A DNA stretch of 64,000 bases, from positions 62,001 through 126,000 of the forward strand of contig CANPOY010000001.1 of the NCBI GenBank assembly GCA_947575805.1, read 5' to 3'. The DNA comes from an uncultured Lachnospiraceae bacterium. GTDB lineage: Bacteria; Bacillota; Clostridia; Lachnospirales; Lachnospiraceae. A model generated the notes under the pieces. It made no database searches and had not been told where the DNA came from. It saw nothing but the letters and a program-made list of their open reading frames with translations. Positions 17,677 through 26,054 of this stretch are shown piece after piece. The stretch's first letter is position 1. Each line of letters starts with the position of its first letter. A program made the position numbers and the translations under genes.

Positions 17677-17705
17677 TAGACAAATGACTGACGAGGTGCT
17701 ATTAT
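17677..17705 (+). promoter_or_regulatory. Sigma-A-type promoter of the glycyl-radical gene
   Basis: TAGACA (17677-17682), 17 bp, TATTAT (17700-17705): five of six matches in each box with ideal spacing. The expected start is near 17712. In the leader lies AGTAATCATTACT (17722-17734), a near-perfect palindrome that could be an operator. GGAGG (17758-17762) precedes the ATG at 17769. Confidence 0.55.
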
Positions 17706-17768
17706 TTAATTACAACAAAACAGTAATCATTACTATTATTAAATCTTAACACAAATGGAGGTATTGAT

Positions 17769-18011
17769 ATGAGCTCAAGCACAGCACAGGTTGACAATCT
17801 TGTAAATCTTCTGGACGGATATGCCACAAAGGGCGGACATCATCTAAATGTAAACGTTTTAAACAGGGATACACTGCTGGATGCCCAGAAGCATCCTGAA
17901 AATTATCCCCAACTGACAATTCGGGTCAGCGGATACGCCGTGAATTTCATTAAACTGACTCCCGAACAGCAGGCCGACGTAATCAGCCGTACCTTCCACG
18001 AAGCCATTTAA
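17769..18011 (+). CDS. grcA: Stand-alone glycyl-radical domain protein (GrcA/YfiD-like)
   Basis: This 80-aa protein is essentially only the C-terminal glycyl-radical domain of pyruvate formate-lyase. [23 protein letters not shown] and [15 protein letters not shown] align with the PFL C terminus, and the radical glycine is Gly55 in RVSGYAV. E. coli GrcA (YfiD, 127 aa) uses such a domain to replace the oxygen-damaged radical segment of PFL. Here the extra N-terminal part of YfiD is missing. It has its own promoter, GGAGG site and terminator, so it is not a gene fragment by context. No PFL or activase gene lies in the window. The repair role is inferred from the family. Confidence 0.85.
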   Translation: MSSSTAQVDNLVNLLDGYATKGGHHLNVNVLNRDTLLDAQKHPENYPQLTIRVSGYAVNFIKLTPEQQADVISRTFHEAI

Positions 18012-18031
18012 ATACTTTGCCATTAAGCAGG

Positions 18032-18058
18032 GGACAGCTCATAAGAGGCTGTCCTTTT
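18032..18058 (+). terminator. Intrinsic terminator of the glycyl-radical gene
   Basis: GGACAGC (18032-18038) pairs with GCTGTCC (18048-18054), loop of 9 nt, followed by TTTT. It lies 21 bp after the stop codon. Confidence 0.85.
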
Positions 18059-18180
18059 GCATGTATATACTACAACACACGTTAGCAATAGGCAGCCACA
18101 TTGCGGGTGACAATCATTCAGAAAACAGTTCGGATGCCCCACAGGCAAAATAGAAGAATCTGAAATCTTGAATAAGACAA

Positions 18181-18213
18181 AACAGCTTATGAGAGGGTAT
18201 CTCATAAGCTGTT
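18181..18213 (-). terminator. Intrinsic terminator of the 70-aa orphan gene
   Basis: Perfect 14-bp stem AACAGCTTATGAGA/TCTCATAAGCTGTT with a 5-nt loop. Read on the minus strand it is followed by TTGTCTTATT. It ends the small gene at 18259-18471 and separates it from the convergent glycyl-radical gene. Confidence 0.8.
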
Positions 18214-18258
18214 GGCTGAATTTAATAGATGACTATATGCACGGATAAGACACAGCTT

Positions 18259-18471
18259 CTATTTCCCGGCCAGAGGAAATTTCTTAGCCAGCTCCCTTGT
18301 GTAGCTGTTCTTAGGACCTTTTTGATACCCGGCGATCACAAGGTTAGATTCCGGATCATTCCTGTAAAACGGAGTCGGCTCTTTCACATTTTCTACATAC
18401 GGAGTTCCTACATGCGGAGGCTCTTTATGAAATTTGGCTACAAGATCAGAGTATTCCTTTACAAATATCAT
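18259..18471 (-). CDS. Small protein of unknown function
   Basis: 70 aa, family not recognised. It is soluble, rich in Lys, Pro and Tyr (HKEPPHVGTPYVENVKEP; SYTRELAKKFPL), with no membrane segment. The start is ATG 18471 because GGAGG lies 9 nt upstream; the ORF track used a GTG six codons earlier. Its own strong terminator and ribosome site support a real gene. It is divergent from the XRE regulator at 18653, sharing a 180-bp AT-rich spacer, so control by that regulator is possible. Confidence 0.6.
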   Translation of the reverse strand: MIFVKEYSDLVAKFHKEPPHVGTPYVENVKEPTPFYRNDPESNLVIAGYQKGPKNSYTRELAKKFPLAGK

Positions 18472-18560
18472 AACGCATGACCTCCACACTTCAAGTATTC
18501 TTCATCAACTATTATTAATATAATCAATTGAATTTATAAGCAACTTTACTATACATTAAC

Positions 18561-18589
18561 TTGACAAATAATACAAGAAAATCTATAAT
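18561..18589 (+). promoter_or_regulatory. Consensus sigma-A promoter of the XRE regulator
   Basis: Perfect TTGACA (18561-18566), 17 bp, perfect TATAAT (18584-18589). The start of transcription would be near 18596, giving a leader of about 57 nt to the ATG at 18653. Confidence 0.85.
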
Positions 18590-18652
18590 AATTAATATAT
18601 GAAATATATTACAACATGTAGCATACGCTTCAAGCAGGAAGGAGTGATTCAA

Positions 18653-19345
18653 ATGTCACTGGACGGTAATGTTCTGATTGAAAACATAAGAATGCTTTGC
18701 AAACAGCGAAAAGTGTCCATATCAAAGCTCGAATCAGATCTCTTTTTGTCCCCGGGGCTGATTTCCCGTTGGAACAAAAGTATTCCTGCCCTGGATAAGA
18801 TCATGACGATTGCCGAATATTTCGGCGTATCCATTGATGATCTTGTCGGCCGGCCCGAATGCAATTTAAATCACACCAATATAGAGTGCCTGCTTGTTCT
18901 CCTCTACAATCGCAGTATGGTAGCCGAAATAGACTGGGATATTCTGAATTTCCAGAATCCCCCGGAGGAACTGGCACAGATTGCGCCCACAGAGCTTTTT
19001 GAAACCAGCAGCTGTACCTGTTTTGCTGCCGGCTACAGGGAGGGCTTTTTCCTTCTGGCCGCTGCATACTCCGGCAATGGCGACCTGCTGCTCAAGCTGT
19101 TCACCCTACCTGATCCGCATTCCCGACCTGAATGCGTATGTGCGGACACGGATATGCTTCGACAGCTTTACAAATACCTTGACCGCCGTTTTTCCCGGAG
19201 AATCAACAGCCTTAAGTCGGACGGCTTCATTAACGCATTTATAACAGATACCGTTCTTAGCGGGAAAGAGTCCCTTTCCGAAGAAGACCGAAAGATTACG
19301 CCGCTAAGAGCTCCCGGCGACGCCAGCGATGCAAGCAATTTTTAA
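18653..19345 (+). CDS. XRE-family transcriptional regulator
   Basis: 230 aa. The N-terminal Cro/CI helix-turn-helix covers residues 6-62 (VLIENIRMLCKQRKVSISKLESDLFLSPGLISRWNKS...IAEYFGVSIDDLVGRP). The remaining 165 residues match no family known to me and may be a ligand or partner domain. The start at 18653 is set by AGGAGTG 7 nt upstream; the ORF-track ATG at 18599 would be leaderless. It is expressed from a consensus promoter and faces the metalloprotease operon tail to tail. Its target is unknown. Confidence 0.8.
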   Translation: MSLDGNVLIENIRMLCKQRKVSISKLESDLFLSPGLISRWNKSIPALDKIMTIAEYFGVSIDDLVGRPECNLNHTNIECLLVLLYNRSMVAEIDWDILNFQNPPEELAQIAPTELFETSSCTCFAAGYREGFFLLAAAYSGNGDLLLKLFTLPDPHSRPECVCADTDMLRQLYKYLDRRFSRRINSLKSDGFINAFITDTVLSGKESLSEEDRKITPLRAPGDASDASNF

Positions 19346-19378
19346 TTGTCTGCTATTAATATATGAATTTCTTTCCAG

Positions 19379-19447
19379 AATAATGCTCTTCCTCATTTCA
19401 CTTGAAGTATATTTCATGTGCAGGAATCGGAAGAGTATTATTTTTTT
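19379..19447 (+). terminator. Intrinsic terminator of the XRE regulator gene
   Basis: AATAATGCTCTTCC (19379-19392) pairs over 14 positions, with one G-U, with GGAAGAGTATTATT (19429-19442). The loop is 36 nt, and TTTTT follows. The T-run runs into the stop codon of the convergent metalloprotease gene. Confidence 0.7.
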
Positions 19448-20978
19448 ATAAGTCATGCAGGCTTTCGCTTACCTTGCCGCTCAGAATTTCCAGCAAATCC
19501 ATCTCCCTTAAAATGTTGCGGAACTTTTGAAATCCACGTTCACTTCCCAGCTTTTTCCAGAGGGCTCCGGCGCTGCCGATCAGATTGTTTTCCAGTAATT
19601 CCAGATCCTCGTCCCAGACATAAAACGCGTCATCCGAAAGTATCGCTTCTTCCGAACCGTCAAACTCCTCTGCTGCTGTTCTGTTTCGAAACTCATGCTC
19701 TTTACCGTATTCTTCCCAGGCTTCCGCGTAATTGGCACCCTCGCAGGATATGATTGCTTTGGCAACAATATGAATTCTCAGATTGCGGATAATGTCCGCC
19801 AGCAGAATTTCCTCCGTCTCCGAATCCCGGAAAGACTGCTCATATTCTTCCGGCGAAATTCCGGCAGTAAGAATACACGCCACATCTGCATAAGCCTCTC
19901 TGTAGATTCCCATATAGATACGCGCATACCGCGCCGTCAGATTCCCTGCCAGAATCTCTACAAGATTCCGCTGTATGTTCCATTCGATCCACATTATTTG
20001 TTCATAGGGATTCTGAGCAGCCCTGAATTTCTTCCCTTCCAAAGCCTGACATAGATCATCCCCAAGACTTACAAAAATATTTCTCAGCCATTCCCGCCAG
20101 TTATCACCTATCTGTCTCAGAATATTTTTACTGTACAGTTTCCGGTCATCTGCCGTCATCCCGCATATTTCTCCGCAACGTCCGGCAATATCAAACCATT
20201 TTATCATCAGCGCTTCCTTTATGTTTTCGTCGGCGTCTGCTTCTTCCACAAAGTCAAAACTTACATTTCTGAATATACGCTGGTAAATCGCGTGATATAC
20301 GTGATACTCCATGCTGATGGCCCGGCCCTGTCGGTGACGTTGTGCCTTCGTCAGCACGTGATAGGCCTCATGCAGCAAATAAGTGATAACCTGGCCCGTC
20401 TTTTCAATTTGGTTCTCCGGGATGTAGATCAGCACCACCTTTCCCTCTTCCTCCCGCGTATCAAACAAGCTCGCCGTTTCTACATTGCTCTTCAGGGATG
20501 GATGCAGCAAAAACGCATAGAACCCCCCCTTGTGAAACAGGCGTACCAGAGTCTCCAAAATTACTGAATAGGTGGCAAGCAGTTTAGGAGAAATATCGTA
20601 TATACTGCTCTCAACCGCCTGGCTCGTAAACATCTGCCGATCGGAATTCGATGTGCTGTCAATAATATTCTTGTATACATTGGATATTTTGCTGATCGCA
20701 TCCTCAATATCCCTCATAATCCTCTTTTTCTCTTCGGTGCTGTTGCCCGCCGCCAGTGCACTGTCTACCCGTTCTGTATAATGCATGCAAAATAACTGCA
20801 TGCCTCTTTCCAGAATCTGTTCTTCATAGCCGTATAGCCTGCTGCTCCCTATTTGCGACAGACCGCTTAAAATTCTGAGCAAATATACTGAAAAAGCTTT
20901 TAAAACCGGCTCTTTATTATCACACTGTTCATATATAGTCTTTAAGCTTCTCCTCTGCTCTTCTATCCAATTATTCAC
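19446..20978 (-). CDS. Predicted zinc metalloprotease (HExxH) of an unknown three-gene system
   Basis: 510 aa, family not recognised. LLHEAYHVLT at residues 201-210 contains HExxH (HEAYH). YREAYADVACIL at 359-370 has the E-x-x-A-D look of a gluzincin third ligand. No signal peptide or clear membrane segment, so it is probably cytosolic. The N-terminal 190 residues are mostly helical and the C terminus is acidic. It is the third gene of an operon and its start overlaps the previous stop by 8 nt. The protease assignment rests on the two motifs; the substrate is unknown, and activation by the upstream partners is an inference. Confidence 0.6.
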   Translation of the reverse strand: MNNWIEEQRRSLKTIYEQCDNKEPVLKAFSVYLLRILSGLSQIGSSRLYGYEEQILERGMQLFCMHYTERVDSALAAGNSTEEKKRIMRDIEDAISKISNVYKNIIDSTSNSDRQMFTSQAVESSIYDISPKLLATYSVILETLVRLFHKGGFYAFLLHPSLKSNVETASLFDTREEEGKVVLIYIPENQIEKTGQVITYLLHEAYHVLTKAQRHRQGRAISMEYHVYHAIYQRIFRNVSFDFVEEADADENIKEALMIKWFDIAGRCGEICGMTADDRKLYSKNILRQIGDNWREWLRNIFVSLGDDLCQALEGKKFRAAQNPYEQIMWIEWNIQRNLVEILAGNLTARYARIYMGIYREAYADVACILTAGISPEEYEQSFRDSETEEILLADIIRNLRIHIVAKAIISCEGANYAEAWEEYGKEHEFRNRTAAEEFDGSEEAILSDDAFYVWDEDLELLENNLIGSAGALWKKLGSERGFQKFRNILREMDLLEILSGKVSESLHDL

Positions 20979-21837
20979 AGCTTAGATTTCCTTCCCACAC
21001 CAATATCTCTGATTCTATGTTAAAAAATGCTTCACAATATTTATGATTTGCATGCGTCAGCAATTCCTTCGTCTTATAAAGTTCCAATAAGCTGCAAAGA
21101 GACACATTGTCAACCTCCAACAGCCAGTCGAACCCGCCGAAAACTTCAAATTTGCGTATCTCTATATCATCCGAATGCTCCCTGTTTCTTATATGCTCCT
21201 CCAGAATCTTTCTGAAGCTTTCCGCCTTCTCATAATTTTTTATCATGCAGTGCAGCCTGCAGCAGACCTTTTCATCCTTAACACACTTCATGATTGCTTC
21301 ATATGATTCCAAGATGTCTTCCCTTATTCCAAAAATCGTATATGTCTTAACTGCACTGCATATTTTGCGAAGCTTCCTGACTGTCTTCATGCCTTCACTA
21401 TACTGATTTGTTTTCGTAACCGCAATAATCTCACTGTGGTCATATGACAAATATCCCATCTGCTTTGGTTCTTTTGACAAAGCCTCAATAATCCCGTCCC
21501 TTTTGACGGCCAATACCCCTTCATTCAGTCTGACCATCGTTATAAACACCAGCGGCTCTGCCTCTTTCATCCAGAAATCCCGATCCTTCTCCTTCTGCTC
21601 CGTAACACATACCAGCATTCGGCAATTCACATTGCCATTCTGCCCATAAGTCCTCTCCCCCAAATACCCCCATGTATCAAGCTCTTCCACCTTCACTATC
21701 TTCTCGTCCGATATGTCAAAAGCGTCAAAATGCCCCAGGGCACAATACTTTCCCAGTACTTCCTCATTTGTGCTCCCCATATCCCGATAAAAATTATTTT
21801 TCAGCAAAAGTATTCTGGTAGATACCTCTCTCTTCAC
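20971..21837 (-). CDS. Unknown protein, middle gene of the metalloprotease operon
   Basis: 288 aa, no recognised family and no membrane segment. The body seems to hold two alpha/beta repeats, roughly residues 85-170 (LVFITMVRLNEG...YLSYDHSEIIAVTKTN) and 190-275 (CRLHCMIKNYEKAESFRKILEEHI...FGGFDWLLEVDN). They have a ferredoxin-like strand-helix-strand rhythm, which is a by-eye guess. The start is GTG at 21837 with GGGGAG upstream, overlapping the membrane gene by 44 nt; ATG at residue 20 is an alternative. The overlaps indicate tight co-translation with both neighbours. Confidence 0.6.
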   Translation of the reverse strand: MKREVSTRILLLKNNFYRDMGSTNEEVLGKYCALGHFDAFDISDEKIVKVEELDTWGYLGERTYGQNGNVNCRMLVCVTEQKEKDRDFWMKEAEPLVFITMVRLNEGVLAVKRDGIIEALSKEPKQMGYLSYDHSEIIAVTKTNQYSEGMKTVRKLRKICSAVKTYTIFGIREDILESYEAIMKCVKDEKVCCRLHCMIKNYEKAESFRKILEEHIRNREHSDDIEIRKFEVFGGFDWLLEVDNVSLCSLLELYKTKELLTHANHKYCEAFFNIESEILVWEGNLSCE

Positions 21838-23164
21838 TTTTTCTCTCCCCGTTACATTTCATCTTAAGTTTCATTCTCAGAATTCTGCCGGAAACATTGC
21901 GGTATCCGATCATAGTCTGAATTGCCGCATTAAACCGCCTTGCCTTACTGTAAAACGGCACATCATACATTTCCATCCAAACTTCCCACATATCAGCGCA
22001 AAGCGGAATTTCCTCCTCCTTAAGCGGCTCCCACTCTTCCGGCTGCTCCCATTCAAAGCCCAGCGGTTCCTCTCGAATACCGGTCAATCCCAATACTTCC
22101 TGAAACAATACCATTAACTTTATCTGCTTACCCTTTATCTCCTCCGCCAGATCACATTTTTTTAAAACATTTTTATATAATCCTGCATGACCCCGGGCAT
22201 TTCCAAAAGTAAGACCGTTCATAATACCCGAAATAACCAGGTGCGAAATAAAGTTTATTTTACGGGTGCATTCCGCTTCTCCATACTTACTCTTCAGGAG
22301 CTTGTTTAATGTTCTCATCCCGCTGCTGTTTTGACCAACATGCTCTTTCAGGAAGTCAAGGATACAGGTATACATCTGGTCTGTTTCCAAATTTGTTAAT
22401 TCTTCTCCGTCATTGCGGAATGCGGACAAAGTATTCACAAAATAGAAGCCATAAATTCTTTTTCCTTCCTCTTTCTCGTCAAATGTCCCCTTCCGTATGC
22501 TTTTCCTGTACATTTTCAGGACAGAGCGGTCAAACGGAATCCGCAGAAAATTCCACAGCATTTCCGCTTTATCCTGAATGATTTCTCCACTGTGGACAGC
22601 ACGCTCCAAATATCCCGTAAATTCCCTTATATTGTATATACCCTTCTGCTTCTTAAAGCGATTCCGCTCATATCGGCATATGATCCGTTTGCATTGCGCA
22701 TATGAGGTGGATAATAAAATATTTACAATAACATACATCTGAAGCATCAGAATATATGCCATACACACATATGTCGTATACTTCCATGACACGGATCTGG
22801 CCATAACCATAAAAACTGTCAGCAATAATGTTATTATAAACAGGATAGGAATCGTATGTGACCCAATCGTCAAATCAAGAAGCCGCCTGTAAGGAATGCC
22901 CAGGCTTTTATTGTCCATCACGCTGTAGAAAAAAATAACACTGGCAACCAGCATTGTCCCGTATGTAACGATTACATTACACATGAATTCGGCTGAGTCC
23001 CACAGGATACCTTTGATCCACGCCCAATCTTCCCGCTCCCTAACCGGAATCATATCATAATCCGCAAGCAGAGCCCTGACAATGGCTGCACCACCCAATG
23101 CAAGAATCAGAATCCAATTCCAGTCCTTTTTATTTATAAAGCCTTTACTTAAGTCTGCCGCCAC
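21794..23164 (-). CDS. Four-TM membrane protein, first gene of the metalloprotease operon
   Basis: 456 aa, family not recognised. Four hydrophobic segments lie in the first 170 residues (WNWILILALGGAAIVRAL; CNVIVTYGTMLVASVIFFYSV; IPILFIITLLLTVFMVMA; YVCMAYILMLQMYVIVNIL). A soluble, probably cytosolic domain of about 285 residues follows. The GTG start at 23164 is chosen because GGAGG lies 4 nt upstream; the ORF-track start is a TTG without a site. A possible extended -10 (TGGTATTAT) lies upstream on the minus strand. It could be the sensor or anchor of the system; function unknown. Confidence 0.6.
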   Translation of the reverse strand: MAADLSKGFINKKDWNWILILALGGAAIVRALLADYDMIPVREREDWAWIKGILWDSAEFMCNVIVTYGTMLVASVIFFYSVMDNKSLGIPYRRLLDLTIGSHTIPILFIITLLLTVFMVMARSVSWKYTTYVCMAYILMLQMYVIVNILLSTSYAQCKRIICRYERNRFKKQKGIYNIREFTGYLERAVHSGEIIQDKAEMLWNFLRIPFDRSVLKMYRKSIRKGTFDEKEEGKRIYGFYFVNTLSAFRNDGEELTNLETDQMYTCILDFLKEHVGQNSSGMRTLNKLLKSKYGEAECTRKINFISHLVISGIMNGLTFGNARGHAGLYKNVLKKCDLAEEIKGKQIKLMVLFQEVLGLTGIREEPLGFEWEQPEEWEPLKEEEIPLCADMWEVWMEMYDVPFYSKARRFNAAIQTMIGYRNVSGRILRMKLKMKCNGERKSEERGIYQNTFAEK

Positions 23165-23328
23165 TGTTCCTCCACGTTTGCAAATATTTCTCAATAGAAC
23201 TTAAACATTTTAATAAATAATTTTAACCGCCTATAATACCATATCACATTTTAGTCTGTTTTTCAATTCAATGTTGAAATCCCGACAAAACAGCTCATGA
23301 AAAGGTGTGTTATTTGGCGCTAGCGGAA

Positions 23329-23370
23329 AAATCCCGGCATATACGCCTTGTCTGGCATATGCCGGGATTT
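23329..23370. repeat. Dispersed hairpin repeat, copy 1
   Basis: AAATCCCGGCATAT (23329-23342) and ATATGCCGGGATTT (23357-23370) form a 14-bp perfect stem, with a small inner GCC/GGC stem around TTGTCT. The shared loop-to-arm sequence CTTGTCTGGCATATGCCGGG recurs at 26055-26102 in the same orientation. On the minus strand the stem is followed by TTTTT, so this copy may also terminate the FRG gene, which ends 29 bp away. Confidence 0.85.
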
Positions 23371-23398
23371 CCGTTCCTTGCTTATACTGTTTCATCCG

Positions 23399-24400
23399 TC
23401 AGGGCGCCGGCAGCGCCTCTCCCCTTCTATATGCCGGTCTTATAATCAGCCGGCCCTCATCCATGAAGGCATTGATCCTGTGGGGCATGGCCTCAGGACA
23501 AATCACAGGCGCATCCACTGTAAATATGTTCCGCTCCTTTATCACCCTCTGAATGTCATCCCGCGTAACATCCGGGGCAATATAAGAATTGCCCCCTGCA
23601 ATATCCTTTAGCATTGCCTCTATGGCCATGCTTGTTACCGCCTTGGTATTTTTAATGATAGACGCCATCTGTGACAACTGCTCATTCGGAAAGAAATAGT
23701 CTGCGCCGCCCATCATCGCAGTTTTCAGGCGAAGGTTTACTTTTGCGTCCTGTACAAACTCCACCGAAAAGGAATATTCCGTAAAGTCGGCGCTTTCCGG
23801 AATCCAGAAAGCAAATCCGTCCTGTCTTTCGGGCCTCGCAAAAGGCTGCATTCCTATCGGTTTAAGCGGTCCGGCAAGCTCCGGATCCAATATCATACTT
23901 GTCCCGCGAATCCTGCCGATACCGTCCTTCACAAGAAGATACTGCCTGCTCACACGGTCATAAAAATGGGTGGCAAAGAACGCCGCAACCGCCAGTTCAT
24001 TTGTCAGGTCTATCATCGGTGTGGCAAATTCATAATGCTGCGCAAGCGCCCACGGCACATAGTACCCACAGCCCCCCACGAACGCCCGCACCTCCGGCAG
24101 CGATTCCAGGAACACCATAAAATCATACGACTTTAACAGTGCCTCTATCCTGTCATCCCTTCCCTGAATTCTGTAGAGACTAGCCTTACAAAGCGGATAG
24201 CACTTATTTTCTCCGCGGTAAAAGGTAAAATTCCCGGAAAAAGACAATGCAGCTATCCTGCCGTCAGGCATTGTCATAAGCTCATACCTTGAATGCTTGA
24301 CAGCCACCCCGTCTCTTTCAAGACATGTACCAAGGATATGATTGGGCTCCAGATGGCGAATGGCTTCTACAATATTATCGAATCTTTCTATATCTGCCAT
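23399..24400 (-). CDS. FRG-domain protein
   Basis: 333 aa. The FRG-type motif FTFYRGENKCYPLCKASLYRI is near residue 60, with conserved blocks further on (LAQHYEFATPMIDLTNELAVAAFFATHF), the usual order for FRG proteins. The biochemical activity of FRG domains is not settled; they occur in phage- and defence-linked genes. The start is ATG 24400 with GGGAG 6 nt before it. It overlaps the upstream gene by 26 nt and forms a two-gene cassette with it. Confidence 0.75.
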   Translation of the reverse strand: MADIERFDNIVEAIRHLEPNHILGTCLERDGVAVKHSRYELMTMPDGRIAALSFSGNFTFYRGENKCYPLCKASLYRIQGRDDRIEALLKSYDFMVFLESLPEVRAFVGGCGYYVPWALAQHYEFATPMIDLTNELAVAAFFATHFYDRVSRQYLLVKDGIGRIRGTSMILDPELAGPLKPIGMQPFARPERQDGFAFWIPESADFTEYSFSVEFVQDAKVNLRLKTAMMGGADYFFPNEQLSQMASIIKNTKAVTSMAIEAMLKDIAGGNSYIAPDVTRDDIQRVIKERNIFTVDAPVICPEAMPHRINAFMDEGRLIIRPAYRRGEALPAP

Positions 24401-25763
24401 AAGCATCTCCCTTCATCAGATATTCAATACGTGCCACATTTGAAGCCGCCGCCTCCTCGAAAAAGTCAAGCACCGTTTTACTGTCGTACCACATAATATG
24501 CTCATTATCGGGTGTGGAAAGTCTCACTCCATAATGCCAGTCACGTCTTGAAAATTCAATTCCCAGCACACTCGGCACAACCTTGTAATCAGCTTCCAGA
24601 AACTGATGCTCAAACAGGTCTCCCCTTTGGCAGGTTCGCTCCTCCCTGAAACTGGTCTGCGAAAGTACACTCCTGTTCTTTACAACTCCAAGATCAGCAT
24701 TTGTCTCAAGCAGCATATGGCAAAATCTCGTGCCGCATTCTGCTTCTGCAAAACAGACCAGTTCCCGGAGCATCCTTTTCTCTTCCTCGCCGAATTCAAA
24801 GAAATGACACTCTATCCTGTTAATATGAAGGAACACTCTGTCCCTGCCGTCCTGTGAAAAGTACGCAAGCCTTGGCACCGCATCTCCGTCTGTAAAAAGC
24901 TTCTCTACCTGGGAACATGCTTTCCATTTGTCTCCCGGAAATATCCGCTCCAGCTTATCCATCCACTCAGTGGCTGGAACAATGTTCATTATATTTGCCG
25001 CCACCGAAAATATCCATTGTTTTATTTCCTTTTTGGCTGTCTGAAAGCTGTCAAGCCAGCAAGCATATTCCGGATCCAGAATTTCCCGCGGGAACTTCCC
25101 CCTCACAAGATCCTGCACAGGACAAACCACGGCTATGTCAGACAGACTGCCTGTCGCGAGGTTCATCTTTTCACCATATTCCCGACTATGTGCATCCGTT
25201 ATTCGCAGATTGGGATTCATTCGCACCGCAAGAATCATCTCCTGCTTCCACCTGTCCTTACCATCCCTGTTAAACAGCTGAAACCCATACGGATCAGTGC
25301 TCCGTCCCCTATACTGCGCAGATGCGAGCACAGGCATATATTGATTGGCATATCGGGCGCCCACGGCATTTTGTACACGCCGAAGGAAGGCTTCAGGATC
25401 AACAATTATGACCGCCGTATCGCCCATACGCTTAAGTCTTCTATCCGGCTTTAAAAATCTGCCCTTCTCAAAGGCAAGCGGATACATGGAAATCTGTTTT
25501 GCCAGCAGCTCCCCAAGATTGGCATAGCCCCCCGCCTCAACCGCCTGCCAGTCGCCCTTTCCCACATACTCAGACGGTATCTTTGACAATATCCGGCCCG
25601 CTATGACATCATCGGCTGCCGGATTCAGCATAAAATTCCCTTTCATAATCTCTTCTGCCTGTTCTGATGATGCAATCAACATGGGAATAAATACATCATG
25701 GGAAATGGTAAAGCCTGTATCCTTTTCATACTTCCGCTTTTTTATCTTCTCAAGTATCCTCAT
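24375..25763 (-). CDS. Unknown protein paired with the FRG protein
   Basis: 462 aa, family not recognised, no membrane segments. Visible features are a basic N terminus (KIKKRKYEKD), a central AQYRGRSTDPYGFQLFNRDGKDRWKQEMIL, and a C-terminal segment that ends RIEYLMKGDAYGRYRKIR. It is transcribed from a strong promoter 190 bp upstream and its 3' end overlaps the FRG gene. It may be the partner or antidote of the FRG protein, but that is only inferred from the overlap. Confidence 0.55.
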   Translation of the reverse strand: MRILEKIKKRKYEKDTGFTISHDVFIPMLIASSEQAEEIMKGNFMLNPAADDVIAGRILSKIPSEYVGKGDWQAVEAGGYANLGELLAKQISMYPLAFEKGRFLKPDRRLKRMGDTAVIIVDPEAFLRRVQNAVGARYANQYMPVLASAQYRGRSTDPYGFQLFNRDGKDRWKQEMILAVRMNPNLRITDAHSREYGEKMNLATGSLSDIAVVCPVQDLVRGKFPREILDPEYACWLDSFQTAKKEIKQWIFSVAANIMNIVPATEWMDKLERIFPGDKWKACSQVEKLFTDGDAVPRLAYFSQDGRDRVFLHINRIECHFFEFGEEEKRMLRELVCFAEAECGTRFCHMLLETNADLGVVKNRSVLSQTSFREERTCQRGDLFEHQFLEADYKVVPSVLGIEFSRRDWHYGVRLSTPDNEHIMWYDSKTVLDFFEEAAASNVARIEYLMKGDAYGRYRKIR

Positions 25764-25955
25764 ATCGTTTCACCCGCCTGATTTCACTGTCCTTTCGCTG
25801 CTGCGGCGTCAGTTTACAGCCTTCGTCAGTTTCTGTAAAACAGCTTCCGCGTTATAATCCGGTGCAAATTGCTGCGCTGTAAATGTCTTTATTCCATTTT
25901 CACACAAGGATTGATAACCGAAATGGTTTGAAATGCTTCCCGGATATGTATGTTC

Positions 25956-25984
25956 ATTGTAACAGATCATATGATATGTGTCAA
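25956..25984 (-). promoter_or_regulatory. Sigma-A promoter of the FRG cassette
   Basis: On the minus strand TTGACA (25979-25984), 17 bp, TACAAT (25956-25961). The spacer includes the palindrome ATCATATGAT, a possible operator between the two boxes. The leader to the first gene is about 185 nt. Confidence 0.75.
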
Positions 25985-26054
25985 ATAGAATTATATCATT
26001 TTAGAACATTTGTTTACAGCATTATAAAAAACCGGATTGCAGTGCAGATAAACG

